Below, one piece after another: positions 51,931-63,255 of a stretch of 64,000 bases of DNA. Source of the stretch: Axinella damicornis (lineage: Eukaryota > Porifera > Demospongiae > Axinellida > Axinellidae); contig OZ007505.1 of assembly GCA_963931865.1 (NCBI GenBank), forward strand, positions 620,001 to 684,000, in the 5' to 3' direction. The notes beneath the pieces were generated by a model. The model did not search any database, was not told the origin of the DNA, and was given only the letters and a program-made list of their open reading frames with translations. Position 1 is the stretch's first letter, and each line of letters starts with the position of its first letter. Both the position numbers and the translations under genes were made by a program.

Positions 51931-54900
51931 TGCTGAAACTGCTATAAGTCTTACCCCAAGACAGTTGATTGAAGTCTCCACCAAATTATTATTTTTTTTA
52001 TTTTGAGGCACCACTACCCTCATGAGACAAACATCATTGTCCAATTTCACTCAATCGTTGCTTCTCTCTCTCTCTCCAGGTTCATGGCCTGCGTCTCTAA
52101 AGGTACGCACTGCTTACACAAGTGTCTCTGTGTTGTCATGGCAACAGTGTGCTATTGTTCAACTGTCAATGACATTATGGTCATAATGTAAATTGTGTTA
52201 ACTGGGACGAGCCATAGCTGAGCCATTACCAAGCCTCGATAATTAGTTTATGGGCGTGGTCAGGACCTTAGAGTATGTATTAGGCGGGTGCCCATTTGTT
52301 TCCGGAAATGTTTCCACGCTCGTGTGACGCACACTTTATTGAGTTGCTAGAACGAGGTTACCTGTGAAGACAAACTGCTGCATGGATGCCATCAGGACCT
52401 GGCGCATGATTCTGAGGAGTTAGTTAGTCTATCAGCGAGTTGCACCACCTACAGGAGTGACTCCACTTGATCAGGCCAAATTCCTGTTTTAGTGTCCTAC
52501 TAACAGAAAAACATGGCCTCACAATCTTCCAGAATTCCTGCCCCCTAGTGACCCCATCCTCTCCCCCATCCTATCACTGCCTCCTGTATGAAGCCCTGTG
52601 TGTGTGTGTGCATGTGGTGAGTTCCATACTTCCTCCTCACCTGCAGCCCTTGCCCTCTGCCCAGGGGGACACCCCAGATACCAAGATGGCCGTGAAAGGT
52701 ATGTGCAGAAGGATTGGAAGTTGGCAGTATAGTGGTTGCAGGAAGAGCTGATTGTGTCCTTGTTTGTTTGGGGGAGGTCACCTTTCCACACACACGCAAG
52801 CCTTCAGTACTCTTGGTTCCCATGGTACCGAAGCTGCAGTGACCTTTGCACTGCAGTGCTAGCAGATGGTTGAGCTTTCACCAAGCAACAATATGTTGCT
52901 ATGATGATTTTACATACCCACAGCTCTAAGGTAGTTTGACTAGCCTGATCTCCAACACCCCTTTCTCCCATGAGCAGAATACCCTGTTGTTGAGTTCTAG
53001 CCTCAAGTATTCAACACACCCCTCTCTCCCGAGATACTGCACATGTGCACTCAGAGTGCTCAAGCTTCACACCGGATCGGAGCACGCTTGGTATATGAAT
53101 TTACTTGGACTCCAGTGGGAAATACCCTCGTCCCAGCCCACTTCCTCACTCAGCTTTAGTCATGTGTCATAGCAACTGAAGTGACAAAGGATCAGCTGCA
53201 AGCTATTTATGTGTCCCTTCGCTCAATTACAATAGAAGAAAACATTCACTGTTGAATGGTCTAGTTTGTACATGTTGGAGTAGCTTTTGTGTATGTTGAT
53301 GTCTTCTTGTCTTCTTGTTTGTTGATGTCTTCTTGTCTTCTTGTTTGTTGATGTCTTGTTTGTTGATGTCTTCTTGTTTGTTGATGTCTTGTTTGTTGAT
53401 GTCTTCTTGTTTGTTGATGTCTTCTTGTCTTCGTGTTCATTGATGGACGATCGTGTGCACAGGAGGAGCCCTGCCGATCACCCGGACCATGTCCAATAGC
53501 TTCAGTGAGGATGAGCTCTACCCCACGACCCCCTCCCACTCCCTCCCCTCTCCCCACCATTCCCTCCCGGCACGATCCAAGCGACTCTTTCCCTCTGCCC
53601 ACACCCCCTCTGGCGACCCTCAGCTGACCGCCTCCCTCCCTCCCCACTTGACTAACAAACACAGAAGTGGCAGTGGTGGTAACAATAAGCACGTCACGTT
53701 CCAAGGAGGCGCTAAGTTGCCAGGAGGTGATCGTATCCAGCCCCCCTTGCACACGCTTGCAAGCACTCAGGCAGGCTCTCCTCCAGAGAATGCAGTTTCG
53801 GATCCTCCGGCTCAGTCACCCCTCGTCAAAGACGCTAACGCTGGAGCCAGAAATGGACAGGATTCTGTTTCAGAGTCCCGTTCCCATGACAGCCCAGATC
53901 ACGGTGACATGGACTCTTCACAAGTGAAATTACCAGGAGATGCTTCCCTAGCTGCCCCCTCCCTGGGTTCTACTTCCCAAACTGCCCCCTCACTGGGTCC
54001 TCCACCCGTGTCGGAAACTGATTCCACATCCAGCCATAGAACTAATTCCCGTTCCAGTTCTGACCTTTTTGTGACTCCTGTCTCGACCCCTCAACCCTCC
54101 CCCCCTCTCTCCCCTGTCCCTGAAGCAAAGAGGGCCAGAAGGATTGGTGACAGGATTCAACACGTTCAAGAGCCTCACCAGTTTGAAACTTTCTTCTCGA
54201 GAGCTCCACAAAAGTATGCTTGTCACTTATTTTTGTAATAGCACAAATCAGTAGATGACAGTTGAGTAAGGTTTGACCAATCAGAGGGTTGCATTTAACA
54301 TCTATACAGGAAGCAGAGGCCCTTAATAATTGCTAGTTGTCCATTGCATATCAGAATGTTGGATGTAGTGTCGGCTTCCTTTTTCACCAATCAGATTTGA
54401 GGATTTGGTCTTGCTGGAAGACAGTGGTATTCCAACAGAAGAGTTCCTCAACTGCTGTAGAGCAGTGATCCCTTTCTTTGGTGAGTCCTACCTTCCCTCT
54501 CCCCCTCCTTCCTTTCTCTCTTTCCGCTCCCTCTTCCCCTCCCTCTTTCCCTCCTTTCGCCCCCTTCCATTGCTGACTGCATTACAGTTGTCACACACAT
54601 CTGCATGTAGAGCAGTGATCCCTTTCTTCAGTGATTCCTCCCCCGCCTTCCCCTCCTTCCGCTCCCTCTTCCCCTCCTCCTTCCCCCTCCCTCTTCCCCC
54701 TCCTCCTTCCCCTCCCTCTTCCCGTCCCTCTTCCCTCCTCCTTCCCCCTCCCTCTTCCCCTCCTCCTTCCCCCTCCCTCTTCCCCTCCTCCTTCCCCCTC
54801 CCTCTTCCCCTCCCTCTTCCCCTCCTCCTTCCCCTCCCTCTTCCCCTCCTCCTTCCCCTCCCTCTTCCCCTCCTCCTTCCCCTCCCTCTTCCCCTCCTTC

Positions 54901-55122
54901 CCCTCCCTCTTCCCCTCCTTCCCCTACCTCTTCCCTCCCTCTTCCCCTCCCTCTTCCCCTCCTTCTGCTCCCTTCCATTGCTGACTGCCGACTGTATCAT
55001 ACATACACGTACATCATACATCTGCTAAGTTTGACTGTTTCGTCACTCTTGCATTTAGATACTCGGGATGGGACGGCATTTGGTCCAGTGAAAGCTGACA
55101 TTAATATGTACACACATACATA

Positions 55123-55202
<80 letters not shown>

Positions 55203-56575
55203 CAATCACACACGTTATGTGCAGATACTATGAATGGGACGGCATTTGCTCCAGTGAAGGCTGACATTAACGGAAACATTGAGGTATGACTGCTAATCCA
55301 TAATAGACGTCTTGCGTACGTACTGCAGTAGGTATGGTCTAATAGACATATACACTGCTAGTAGAGTTGTCGATGTCTTGTGATGTCTTGTGATGCCTCA
55401 GTTCGAGCTGGGTGTTGTTGAGGTCCTCAGTTAGGAGTGATGTCTTCTGATGTCTTGTGATGCCTCAGTTCGAGCTGGGTGTTGTTGAGGTCCTCAGTTA
55501 GGAGTGATGTCTTCTGATGTCTTGTGATGCCTCAGTTCGAGCTGGGCGTTGTTGAGGTCCTCAGTTAGGAGTGATGTCTTGTGATGCCTCAGTTAGGAGT
55601 GGGGTCATGTGATGTCTTGTGATGCCTCAGTTAGGAGTGGGCATTGTTGAGGTCATGTGATGTCTTGTGATGCCTCTTCTCACAGAAATTGATGAAGAAG
55701 TTCAACGAGGACCCACAGGTGTACGTGACCCTGCAGGCCATCGTGCAGCACGAGCTGGACAGCGGCACTCATAACGAGAAGAACTCTGCAACGGACGCCC
55801 TCCTGTGGCTGAAAAGGTTGGACTGCACGATGCTTGCTTGGACAACTTCGTAAACCCAGTATGACACTTTTGCAAGTGGTTCACTCTGTGTGGATTAATG
55901 CACATCGCCCGTTGGTCAGTCCCATGTACAGTACTATGTTGCTGTTCTCCCCTCCCCCATACACACACACACATCACCCCCACACATACACACACCCACA
56001 TCACCCGACACACACCCACACATTACAGAGCTATGGAGTTTGTTCAGTTGTTCATACTTGAAGTGGCTGGTGGGGAGCAGAGCTTGGACGTTGCCGCAGG
56101 TTACACAGTATAGTCATACCTTAAAATGTGGTGTGATGCGCTCTTGAAGGGTCAAAGCAAACAGTCTGAGATTTATGTAAGAAATCATCATCTCAGAATT
56201 CCACTGACCCTTCCTGTTGCAGGTAAGGCCTACAGCAAGTCACTGAGAAGGTTTCACAACTGGATTGTCCGGGGAATATTCAGTGTAAGTGACAGCTGCA
56301 TATTGCTATTGAAACAGGTGTGGTGTGAGTGACAGCTGCATATCGTGACCCTCTCTTCACGTACCCTCTCTTGAATCCAACCCTTGCAGTTGGCCATGAA
56401 GGCGGTGCCCTATCACAAAGACTTCCTTGGGACGCTGGGCTCCGATAACTCCCCAGAAGGTGACAATGCTATTGTCCAGGATATGGCTACATTTGCCCAG
56501 AGTCTCGGTGAAATTGTTAGCATCTTGAATGGCTTCTACCATCACCACAAGCTTGACTCACCAGCTGAACAATAA
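46011..56575 (+). CDS. PLEKHA8: FAPP2 orthologue: PH domain plus glycolipid-transfer (GLTP) domain, 14 exons
   Basis: FAPP2 binds PI4P and ARF1 at the trans-Golgi through its PH domain and moves glucosylceramide with its GLTP domain. Exons 46011-46089, 46266-46382, 50128-50271, 50730-50860, 51045-51135, 52080-52102, 52647-52698, 53463-54213, 54395-54480, 55225-55283, 55686-55816, 56029-56099, 56223-56284 and 56390-56575 join to 660 residues. The PH domain is about 15-113 ([18 protein letters not shown]), a short coiled coil about 115-155, a Ser/Pro-rich linker about 230-460, then [13 protein letters not shown]. The GLTP domain is about 480-660. The headgroup-binding residues of GLTP are kept: the D-x3-N-x2-K pattern in DINGNIEK, Trp in ALLWLKR, His in RFHNWIVRG. 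The first Met could be 46011 or 46023. Intron 2 (3.7 kb) is packed with repeats. Confidence 0.95.
46746..47348. mobile_element. 603 bp foldback element with GCCTCGTTCCCAG ends
   Basis: The arms of about 67 bp (agcctcgttcccaggctctc mirrored) are flanked by an 11 bp direct repeat agctggggatt (46735-46745 and 47349-47359). The core of about 470 bp has no convincing reading frame. Confidence 0.9.
47607..47692. mobile_element. Degenerate foldback element
   Basis: Left end atttccaggccttctacac, right end gtgtagaaggcatgggaacg. The left terminus has diverged from the family consensus. Confidence 0.6.
48165..49471. repeat. 34 bp minisatellite, about 38 copies
   Basis: The unit contains attgatcagtgttccttcac and agtgcagtgtaca/gt. 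Shortened units (tcctcagtgtac) recur and form a higher-order pattern after 49050. It lies in PLEKHA8 intron 2. Confidence 0.95.
49790..49808 (+). repeat. Short interstitial telomere-like repeat
   Basis: ggttagggttagggttaggg is flanked on both sides by tagcctccaaggt, in PLEKHA8 intron 2. Confidence 0.7.
51303..51611. repeat. 21 bp minisatellite, about 14 copies
   Basis: The unit ccagccacctgtctggagtg(g/a) is a multiple of three, giving several artificial open frames on both strands. It lies in PLEKHA8 intron 5. Confidence 0.95.
53285..53445. repeat. T/G-rich tandem repeat before PLEKHA8 exon 8
   Basis: Variable units of tgttgatgtcttcttgtct end about 18 bp before the acceptor. U-rich on the sense strand. 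Confidence 0.85.
54484..54972. repeat. (CCCTTCC)n tract in PLEKHA8 intron 9
   Basis: Sense-strand polypyrimidine with about 17-23 bp higher-order units. A copy of the end of exon 9 (tagagcagtgatccctttct) is repeated inside it at about 54608-54630. Confidence 0.95.
55059..55108 (+). pseudogene. Duplicated, probably dead copy of PLEKHA8 exon 10
   Basis: Begins atttag|ATACTCGGGATGGGACG and encodes [12 protein letters not shown], nearly the same as the real exon at 55225-55283 ([16 protein letters not shown]). It runs into a long CA repeat instead of a good donor, so it is unlikely to be spliced in. Confidence 0.8.
55125..55202. repeat. (CA)n microsatellite
   Basis: About 38 CA units lie between the two copies of PLEKHA8 exon 10. 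Confidence 0.98.
55370..55680. repeat. Tandem repeat of about 60-70 bp units with gtgatgtcttgtgatgcctc
   Basis: Several partly truncated units (ttcgagctgggtgttgttga, ggtcctcagttaggagtg) fill intron 10 up to exon 11. Confidence 0.9.
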
Positions 56576-57111
56576 GTAATGCAGCGTCATTGGTATAAAT
56601 ACATCGTGTTGGTTATATAACTTCCAACTTCCACCACCTGATTCTATAGATCATTATTATCACCCCTTGATTGCATTCCAGTCCAACTGAGTATACCCAT
56701 TAACTCTTTGCCAACCAATGACAGCAAACGCCATCATGAGCTCCCATTAGCTCATATGGGGAATTTAACACTAGGGGTTCCCACTATGCTTTATTCACCC
56801 TGCAGATCTCCCGTCTCTACACATTCAGTAACAAAGATTCCCACACTAGCCCCACCAACTAGCCAAATGTGGGGTTAGTTGAGATGGGCTTGGTATTGGG
56901 CACTGGCATGGGAATTGGGCACTGGCGTGGGAATTGGGCACTGGCTTGGTGGATATATTTTTATGGGCTTGGTATTTCCCAAAATGATACAATAAGCTCA
57001 TCTCTACCTGCACATACATGCCATTTTCATAGCCATCCATGGCTATGCTAATACCAAGTTAATCTCACTATACATGTAGCTAGCCCCTATTCCTGCATGC
57101 AGGACCTCATT

Positions 57112-57165
57112 AGCCTCATTCCCAGTCCCATGCCCAGCTTTTCAATGGCCTGGGAACACGAGGCT
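57112..57165. mobile_element. 54 bp foldback element
   Basis: Starts agcctcattcccagtcccat and ends ggcctgggaacacgaggct. The flanks carry an 11 bp direct repeat aggacctcatt (57101-57111 and 57166-57176). Confidence 0.85.
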
Positions 57166-57279
57166 AGGACCTCATTGATCTCACAGTATACCGTTAGTAG
57201 GTGAGGGTGCCGGAATCAGCAGAATGGCATGGGTTTGAGCACACTGTGTTGACATTGCCCTATGCAGTGGTAGAATTGC

Positions 57280-57955
57280 AGGTACATGCTCAATGTTCAC
57301 ATGCCAAAACTGGCACATTTTGGAAACCTTTTTCCACCAATTGTTGCATGTTGATGAACTCGAAAGTGGTTTAAAGGGTTAATTAATTAAGCCAAATTGG
57401 CAGACAGTGTGCAACAAAAACATGTTGATTAACTCAAAAGTGGTTTAAAGGGTTAATTAATTAAGCCAAATTGGCAGACAGAGTGCAACAATACTGTGAG
57501 CTGGTGGTGCAGAAGGCCTGCTGGGCATTCAGCTATAGCACGCTAATATTACAATGCTGTAAGCTAGTGGTATAGCACACTATATAGCAGATAGGAAGGA
57601 GACATGAACCTAGAAGTTGCATGAATGGGGCATTCCAATGATGTCCATTTTGCTGTTGGTTGAATTTTGAATGAACCTTTGGCTGACTGCAATTTTTGAC
57701 AAGTGTGACCGAGATAAAAAGTCATGTGTTAAGTACATCATTTGAAAGTTCTTTTGCTGACCACAATGGCTTCATCTCTCATTCACATACCTAGTGTATC
57801 CAAGTCTATTCCCAATGCCAATTCCGCAGGGTTCATTGGACCATTTTTGGCAGAAATGGCACATCAGTCACCCTATAGAACAGGAGTGGTTTTTGCCAAT
57901 TTTGGCATAGAATTCTACCTAGGATGGCTATACTCTCTCATAATTGGTGATACAA
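57280..57955. mobile_element. GGCACATTTTGG-family TIR element, copy 3
   Basis: The left end has ttcacatgccaaaactggca and cattttggaaacc. The interior shares agcaaaatggacatcattgg-like text (reverse orientation) with copies 1 and 2. The right end is degenerate. Confidence 0.6.
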
Positions 57956-58039
57956 ATTGACAACTTAATAATATTCATTACACCTTTCAGTAGCAATCAC
58001 ACTCATATGTCACGACTTCCTCCTTGTCGCCCATACATA

Positions 58040-58121
58040 GCCTAATTCCCAGGCCTTCTCACACACATTAGTACTGCAAGCAACAAACGCTGGGGTGAGA
58101 AGGCCTGGGAACGAGGCCAGC
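58040..58121. mobile_element. Foldback element of about 80 bp
   Basis: Left arm gcctaattcccaggccttct, right arm agaaggcctgggaacgaggc. The loop includes gtactgcaagcaacaaacgc, shared with the 33932 copy. Confidence 0.75.
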
Positions 58122-58369
58122 CTTACATAACTTCAAGCATACTTCCATGGAGAACAGCCCTCATTACCAATACTACTTCATCCTTATAGTTTGGCCAACA
58201 TATCAGTATGAATTTCTGAGCCAATGAATGGGTAATAAATACATTCCGTCTACACTGGATGTTTACACAGTTAGTGAATGGCTACATAATAATAATATGA
58301 ATGGTTATAATAATACTGTCAGCAGCAACCACTCATGGCACACTGGAGGAAGTGATGTTCTCGCGCAGT

Positions 58370-59828
58370 TTATATAAGGAGTGGAAGGGTTAAAAAACTT
58401 GGAGGACTGGAAGGGTTGAAATGTGTGGCAGGTGAAGGAGTGGAAGGGTTAAAATGTGTTGCAGGTGAGGAAGTGGAAGGGTTAAAAGGTGTTGCATTCA
58501 TAGATTCCAAAGTCCCATCATGTTTCCACAGGAGGTTGGTAGTCCCATTGTACACCTCCGAAGGCTCTGATGGACTAGTCACTGAGGCTGTTCCTCGGTG
58601 GTGGTAATCCAAAGCACTGGTCCGGCAGCCATTTCTGAAGCGGTTTGAACAGTTCACACAAAGTGTAGACGACACACGGCGACTGGTGCTGCCCCCTATC
58701 CCTTGGCCAGAGTGAGCTTTGAAATACTGTTGACAACCCACGTTCAAGTTACCGTAGTAACCGCAAGCCCTGCGGTCCATACTGCCCCTGTACGTGTGCC
58801 AATGAGGAGATTCAGTTCCAATCCACCCCCCATTCCTGGACTTGCTGCCATCAAAACATTGCGCTCCAAAAATCGTGTTGTGCTCACTGATGCATGGACT
58901 CGGAGGGAAGGGCTGATGCTCCACTGACTGATTGGCGATCACACCACTCGGGACAATGGTGTTGGACCCCAAAGCTGACGACGATTTGAAGAGGTTGAGG
59001 CCTGTACCGCTGGCACTCCAAGTGTCAGGGGCCATCTGTAGTGATTGGGACGTAGCGAAGAGAGTAGCCAGACACACCAGGTACACTGCCGTGCTCCCAC
59101 ACATGACCTGCGGAGAGGGAGCAGTACAATGGCATGAGACTGCTCCCAGAAACCAGGTTTAAATGTACTTTCTGGTACATGTATTGACAAGATGTCTGGA
59201 CCAAGTGCTAAGCAACACACTAGTGCACCAGCCTCACCATTCACCACATATCAAATACTGATCATTGTTGAGCAGTGATTTCGTGAAACTTTACGGCTCA
59301 TATCACCCTAACAACACACACACTGGAGTCTAAAACTCAACAATGATATGCCCATGAAAACAGCAACATCAACAAGTAGTTCCCTTGCTCAGTTACTTCC
59401 TCCTCATTCAACTACATCAGCAGTTTGGCGACTAGCGCAGTGCAGCACACGACAGCTATCTCCTCAGCTATGCTTCAGAGGTCTCGCCTCCCTCACTGCA
59501 TCTGTGTGAGCTGCTCTCCTATTGTGTCCGCTTCAGCTACTGCTCCCAAATAGCATTTGCTTCAACTTTTACTCCCCAATTTCACCCACTTAAGCTGCTG
59601 CTACCCGATTGTGTCCGTTTCGAGCTGCTGCTCCCCGATTACATTTACATCCACTTGCAGCCCCAGCTGTTCTGGAAGGTTCCAGCACCTGCCAACGTTC
59701 TCGAGCATTCATTGTGGAGCATTCGTTCTCGAGCATTCTTTGTGGAGCTAGAGGTTCAGAGGTTTTAGGTAAAGTACAAAGGTCGTGCATCACTACTCTA
59801 GGCCCACCCCACAAACATCTCACTTCTG

Positions 59829-59868
<40 letters not shown>

Positions 59869-60206
59869 AAATCTTAAATGACACTGCAGGCATTCCTGGC
59901 ATACTGTAACTTCCAAGCTCTCAGAGAAAGAGGATGGAGGACATACTCAGCATACCATGTGAAGCTTCTCACAAGTCTTCCAAGAACTTAGGTGCATCAA
60001 TCATCTATAGCCATGTAGCCACATACCTTAGCAGTCTGTTGTGAGGCAGCCAACATGGAGTTCTCAAAGTCCGTAGCTTCCCACACAGCAGCCAGGTCCG
60101 TGTATGTCAGCCACCCCCTCTTGGAGGCCTGCCTCAACGCAACCCTGCCTTCCATGCCTGTCACAAACGAATAGTACTCCTCCAGAGGAACATACAACCT
60201 CCAGTC
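58370..60206 (-). CDS. Unrecognised protein, at least two exons
   Basis: I do not recognise the family. One exon, 60206-60027, is 60 codons in phase 0 (begins DWRLYVPLEEYYSF, ends SQQTAK at a gtatgt donor). The next acceptor (ctccctctccgcag|GTC) at 59107 is also phase 0 and opens a reading frame to a stop at 58370. That frame starts VMCGSTAVYLVCLATLFATS. The first part is either a membrane helix, if the exons join, or a signal peptide, if translation begins at the Met at 59104. A Cys-rich region follows (AQCFDGSKSRNGGW, RRACGYYGNLNVGCQQYF, TLCVNCSNRFRNGC) with N-glycosylation sites, then a C-terminal repeat PATHFNPSTPS. Further 5' exons may lie beyond 60206, for example 61626-61500 (GFLSGVFMEGVLVQLALDF), but no convincing donor links them. 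Confidence 0.45.
59829..59868. repeat. (CA)n microsatellite
   Basis: About 20 CA units in the stretch between the two exons of the unrecognised minus-strand gene. The rest of 59108-60026 shows no coding signal. Confidence 0.95.
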
Positions 60207-60773
60207 CTGTGCAGAGGAAAGATATCACATGGTCAAGCAAGTGGGTCACATGATATCACATGATTGATCTTGTGGTGTCACATGACAGGCTAGTTGGTGT
60301 GGTGTTAATTTGATAGTTGAACGTTCACATCCCCAAGTAAAAATGGAATGAAGACAGCACCAGTTGGCTCACAACTAAGGTGCTCGCTCGGCAGTGAGAG
60401 TGAGATGCTGACGTGGCTACATACGTTAATACTGTCCATAACAGATTATCTGGTTATAGAGTCAGCGTGAGGATGCACCCTCCACTGTGGGGAGCAGTAC
60501 CTGACATAGCATAAACTATACTCTGTCACACAGTAGACAGCAGCATACGTACCAGGTGCATATCTGGTTACAGTTCAGTGATTAGATTATAGGGCACCAG
60601 TAACACCCATTGCTGGCATTCAGATCTCTGACTGCAACGAGGGCAAGAATTCTGTGCTACTGGTTAGATATTGCCATAGCAACACTTGTTAGATATTGCC
60701 ATAGCAACACTTGTTTCCTGATTTTTTAGAGGTCACTGGATCCTTAACATATCATTCCCAGCTCTCAGATACA

Positions 60774-60911
60774 AGCACCCTAGCCTCGTTCCCACACAGC
60801 CTGGGAAGAAGGCTAACAAGCACCCTAGCCTCGTTCCCACACAGCCTGGGAAGAAGGCTAACAAGCACCCTAGCCTCGTTCCCACACAGCCTGGGAAGAA
60901 GGCTAACAAGC
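60774..60911. repeat. 45 bp tandem repeat made from a foldback element, three copies
   Basis: Each unit is caagcaccctagcctcgttc, ccacacagcctgggaagaag, gctaa, which is a complete mini foldback with a short flank. Confidence 0.95.
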
Positions 60912-61499
60912 ACCCTTGCAGCCATGCTGTACAGTCTGAATCTATAGGGGCAACCGCACTCCTGGTAGCCGCGTTGCAACCGCACTCCTGGTAGCTGCGT
61001 TGCAACTAACTCGCTGTACATGGTTGCGCAAGCTCATTAACGTATGTCACGTGAGGACCATGCTTGAATTGATCAAGTCACGACATCAGCAATGGTGTCC
61101 AAAGGGAAGGCAAGAACTTATTACAGTGTTCACAACTTCGCCAGCACGGTGAGTTTCGGCATGTAAGCGTCAGTGAACTATAGCGATCACGGCTGTGTGG
61201 TCAGAATCTTTGTGGGGCCTTCGTAAGACTGTACTGGCAACCAACGTTGAAGAGAGTCATCGAGCAATGGCGGCCGACGGCATGACAAAAGCGCTTGTAT
61301 CTCCACCATCGAGGTGAGTTTCAGCACAATTATTATGTGATTGTGTCACTGCATGATGGCGATCACAGCGGTGTAGTCAATCTTTGTAGGCCATTCCGAA
61401 GTAGTCAAACATTTATTATAAGACACACCAGGGCTCGAGATTTGGCTCAACAAGGTCCACACTCCAGGTGTCCCAACCTGGTCACACGACACACACACG

Positions 61500-61626
61500 T
61501 GTCGGCAAGCCACTGATCCAACAATATGCCAGTACAGCTGATGGGTCATGTTTCCACCATAACCAGCAAAGTCTAATGCAAGTTGAACCAACACTCCCTC
61601 CATAAAGACACCGGACAGGAAGCCTG
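61500..61626 (-). other. Possible coding exon with a membrane-helix-like segment
   Basis: After a plausible acceptor (gacactctag) the frame reads GFLSGVFMEGVLVQLALDF, then YGGNMTHQLYWHIVGSVACRH. A good donor is lacking; cgacac|gtgtgt is the best candidate. It could be an upstream exon of the unrecognised gene at 58370-60206 or chance. Confidence 0.3.
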
Positions 61627-61737
61627 CTAGAGTGTCACACAAAGAGCATCACCTCATATGACAACACACCGCTCATACAGAGCTGGAAATAGTCACACAC
61701 TAATCAAACACTCCACATACTTGGCACAGTAGCCGTC

Positions 61738-61806
61738 ACATTCACACTCAGCCACTCGTCACATTCACACTCAGCCACTCGTCACATTCACACTCAGCCA
61801 CTCGTT
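61738..61806. repeat. 23 bp tandem repeat, three copies
   Basis: Unit cactcgtcacattcacactc plus agc. Confidence 0.9.
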
Positions 61807-62044
61807 GCATTACTGTTGCCAGGCAACCTAGCTTGTGTGATGAGGTGTTCAGCAGCTGGCTTTGCAGAGGCGAGGGGGAGGGGGGGCACATGAACAGTTA
61901 TTTCTGTTCAAACATTCAAATGCTCTAATGCTCAAAAGAGGTATCAGCATAATATGAAGCCACAGAAAAGCACAAGGCTGGTTGAAAATGCAGAGCCCCT
62001 ACTCGTACGTTGAAGGGATTCATTGGAATCCTAAGAGACAAGCT

Positions 62045-62066
62045 GGGGGGGGGGGGGGGGGGGGGG
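62045..62066. repeat. Poly-G tract
   Basis: About 22 G on the plus strand. Confidence 0.95.
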
Positions 62067-62464
62067 TACCAGGTTGTGTGCTAATTTGTTTGTAACATTC
62101 AAATGCACATCAGCTGAATCTACAGGAAAAGCACAAAACTGCCAGGCATGTAGAAAATGTGGTCCCTTCTCTTCCGATTGAAGGGGATTCAAGACAGGTT
62201 TGGTACGCACGGTCAGTCTGAGGTCATCCATCAGGCACTGGAGGTGAGAACCCCTGTGATATAATTATAGCCTCATAGAATTCTACGAGTTTCTGTTTCA
62301 TGATCAAGTGAGACATCACGTCATGTTAACTACAATAGGTGACATGTCCAGCTTGCGTGACAAGGTTTCAGTTAGGAAAACCCAGGAATTTCCAGCCAAC
62401 TGCCAAGTATGTTGATCACTACTGCATACCAAAGGTATTATCAGTTGGGCTGCAGTCAGTTTAA

Positions 62465-62637
62465 TGGACATAGTGCTCAATATCCAAGAACATCATCCAA
62501 GAACATTAGTGCTCAAGATTGCTGCTCAATATCCAAGAGTGCTCAAGATTGCTGCTCAATATCCAAGAGTGCTGAAGATTAAGATTGCTGCTCAATATCC
62601 AAGAGTGCTCAAGATTGCTGCTCAATATCCAAGCACA
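62465..62637. repeat. Irregular tandem repeat, gctcaagattgctgctcaat units
   Basis: Units of about 30 bp (ctcaatatccaagagtg, ctcaagattgctg) are repeated five to six times with deletions. Confidence 0.9.
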
Positions 62638-62639
62638 TC

Positions 62640-62905
62640 CTCATTCCCACCTGCCACCTCCAGTCTGTAATCGTTTGCAGTAAGCAAATACGGCAGGGGA
62701 AGGCCTGGGAGATCTGGTCATGTGCACTGACGTCCAACCGGTATAACAGACATCCAGCCTTTGGACGGACATCACAAGGCAGGCATTGAATTCTTCGCCG
62801 GGCACTGCCCCCCATGTGTCTACATTCTGGCTACCTGATGGCACCGCACGTGACCAGATCTCCCAGGCCTTCTCCCTCCGTATTTGCAGGTACTGCAAGC
62901 ATGTG
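62640..62905. repeat. Foldback of about 265 bp related to the giant palindrome
   Basis: aaggcctgggagatctggtc near 62700 is mirrored by gaccagatctcccaggcctt near 62850. The left flank (cccacctgccacctccagtc) resembles the palindrome arms near 8380 and 8690. An apparent exon on the minus strand here is part of the foldback arm. Confidence 0.75.
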
Positions 62906-63255
62906 TGTGTGCGTGTGTGTGTGCATGCATTGTATGTGTGATGCACCGCACACAGTGAGATGACCAGCCTTCCTGTGAACATCACTGCACATACCACACA
63001 AAAACACTTCCCACGACAAAAGCCAGCTAAGTAAACTATCATGTTCCAAGCCTGAATTCTCTTCAGTTCCACTCTTCATTGTTGAGAAGCAGTGTGGATG
63101 ACCCAACTGCAACAAACAGATGAGGAATTTGCTCCGACCAATTACGTGGAGTGTCTTCATATGTATTCAGTACCCTCTCAGACGCTGTTGGCGCAGTATG
63201 CATCCCAACGTTCAACGTGACTGCTCAGATGGGCAACAGAGCAATGCACATGGTT

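Larger units (their letters stand above)
56576..58369. other. Intergenic region after PLEKHA8
   Basis: It holds a foldback (57112-57165), the third copy of the GGCACATTTTGG element with a 68 bp direct duplication near 57345-57485, and another foldback (58040-58121). Near 56700 a TTAACTCTTTGCC end and near 57370 a TTTAAAGGGTTAA end could mark a further piggyBac-like element; this is weak. Confidence 0.5.

Noticed and set aside
56700..57383. Second piggyBac-like element
   Set aside because: TTAA-type ends are visible but poorly matched, and the right end lies inside another element family.
62795..62880. Minus-strand exon reading YLQIRREKAWEIWSRAVPS with good splice borders
   Set aside because: The whole stretch is an arm of a foldback whose mirror lies near 62690-62720; the coding look is coincidental.
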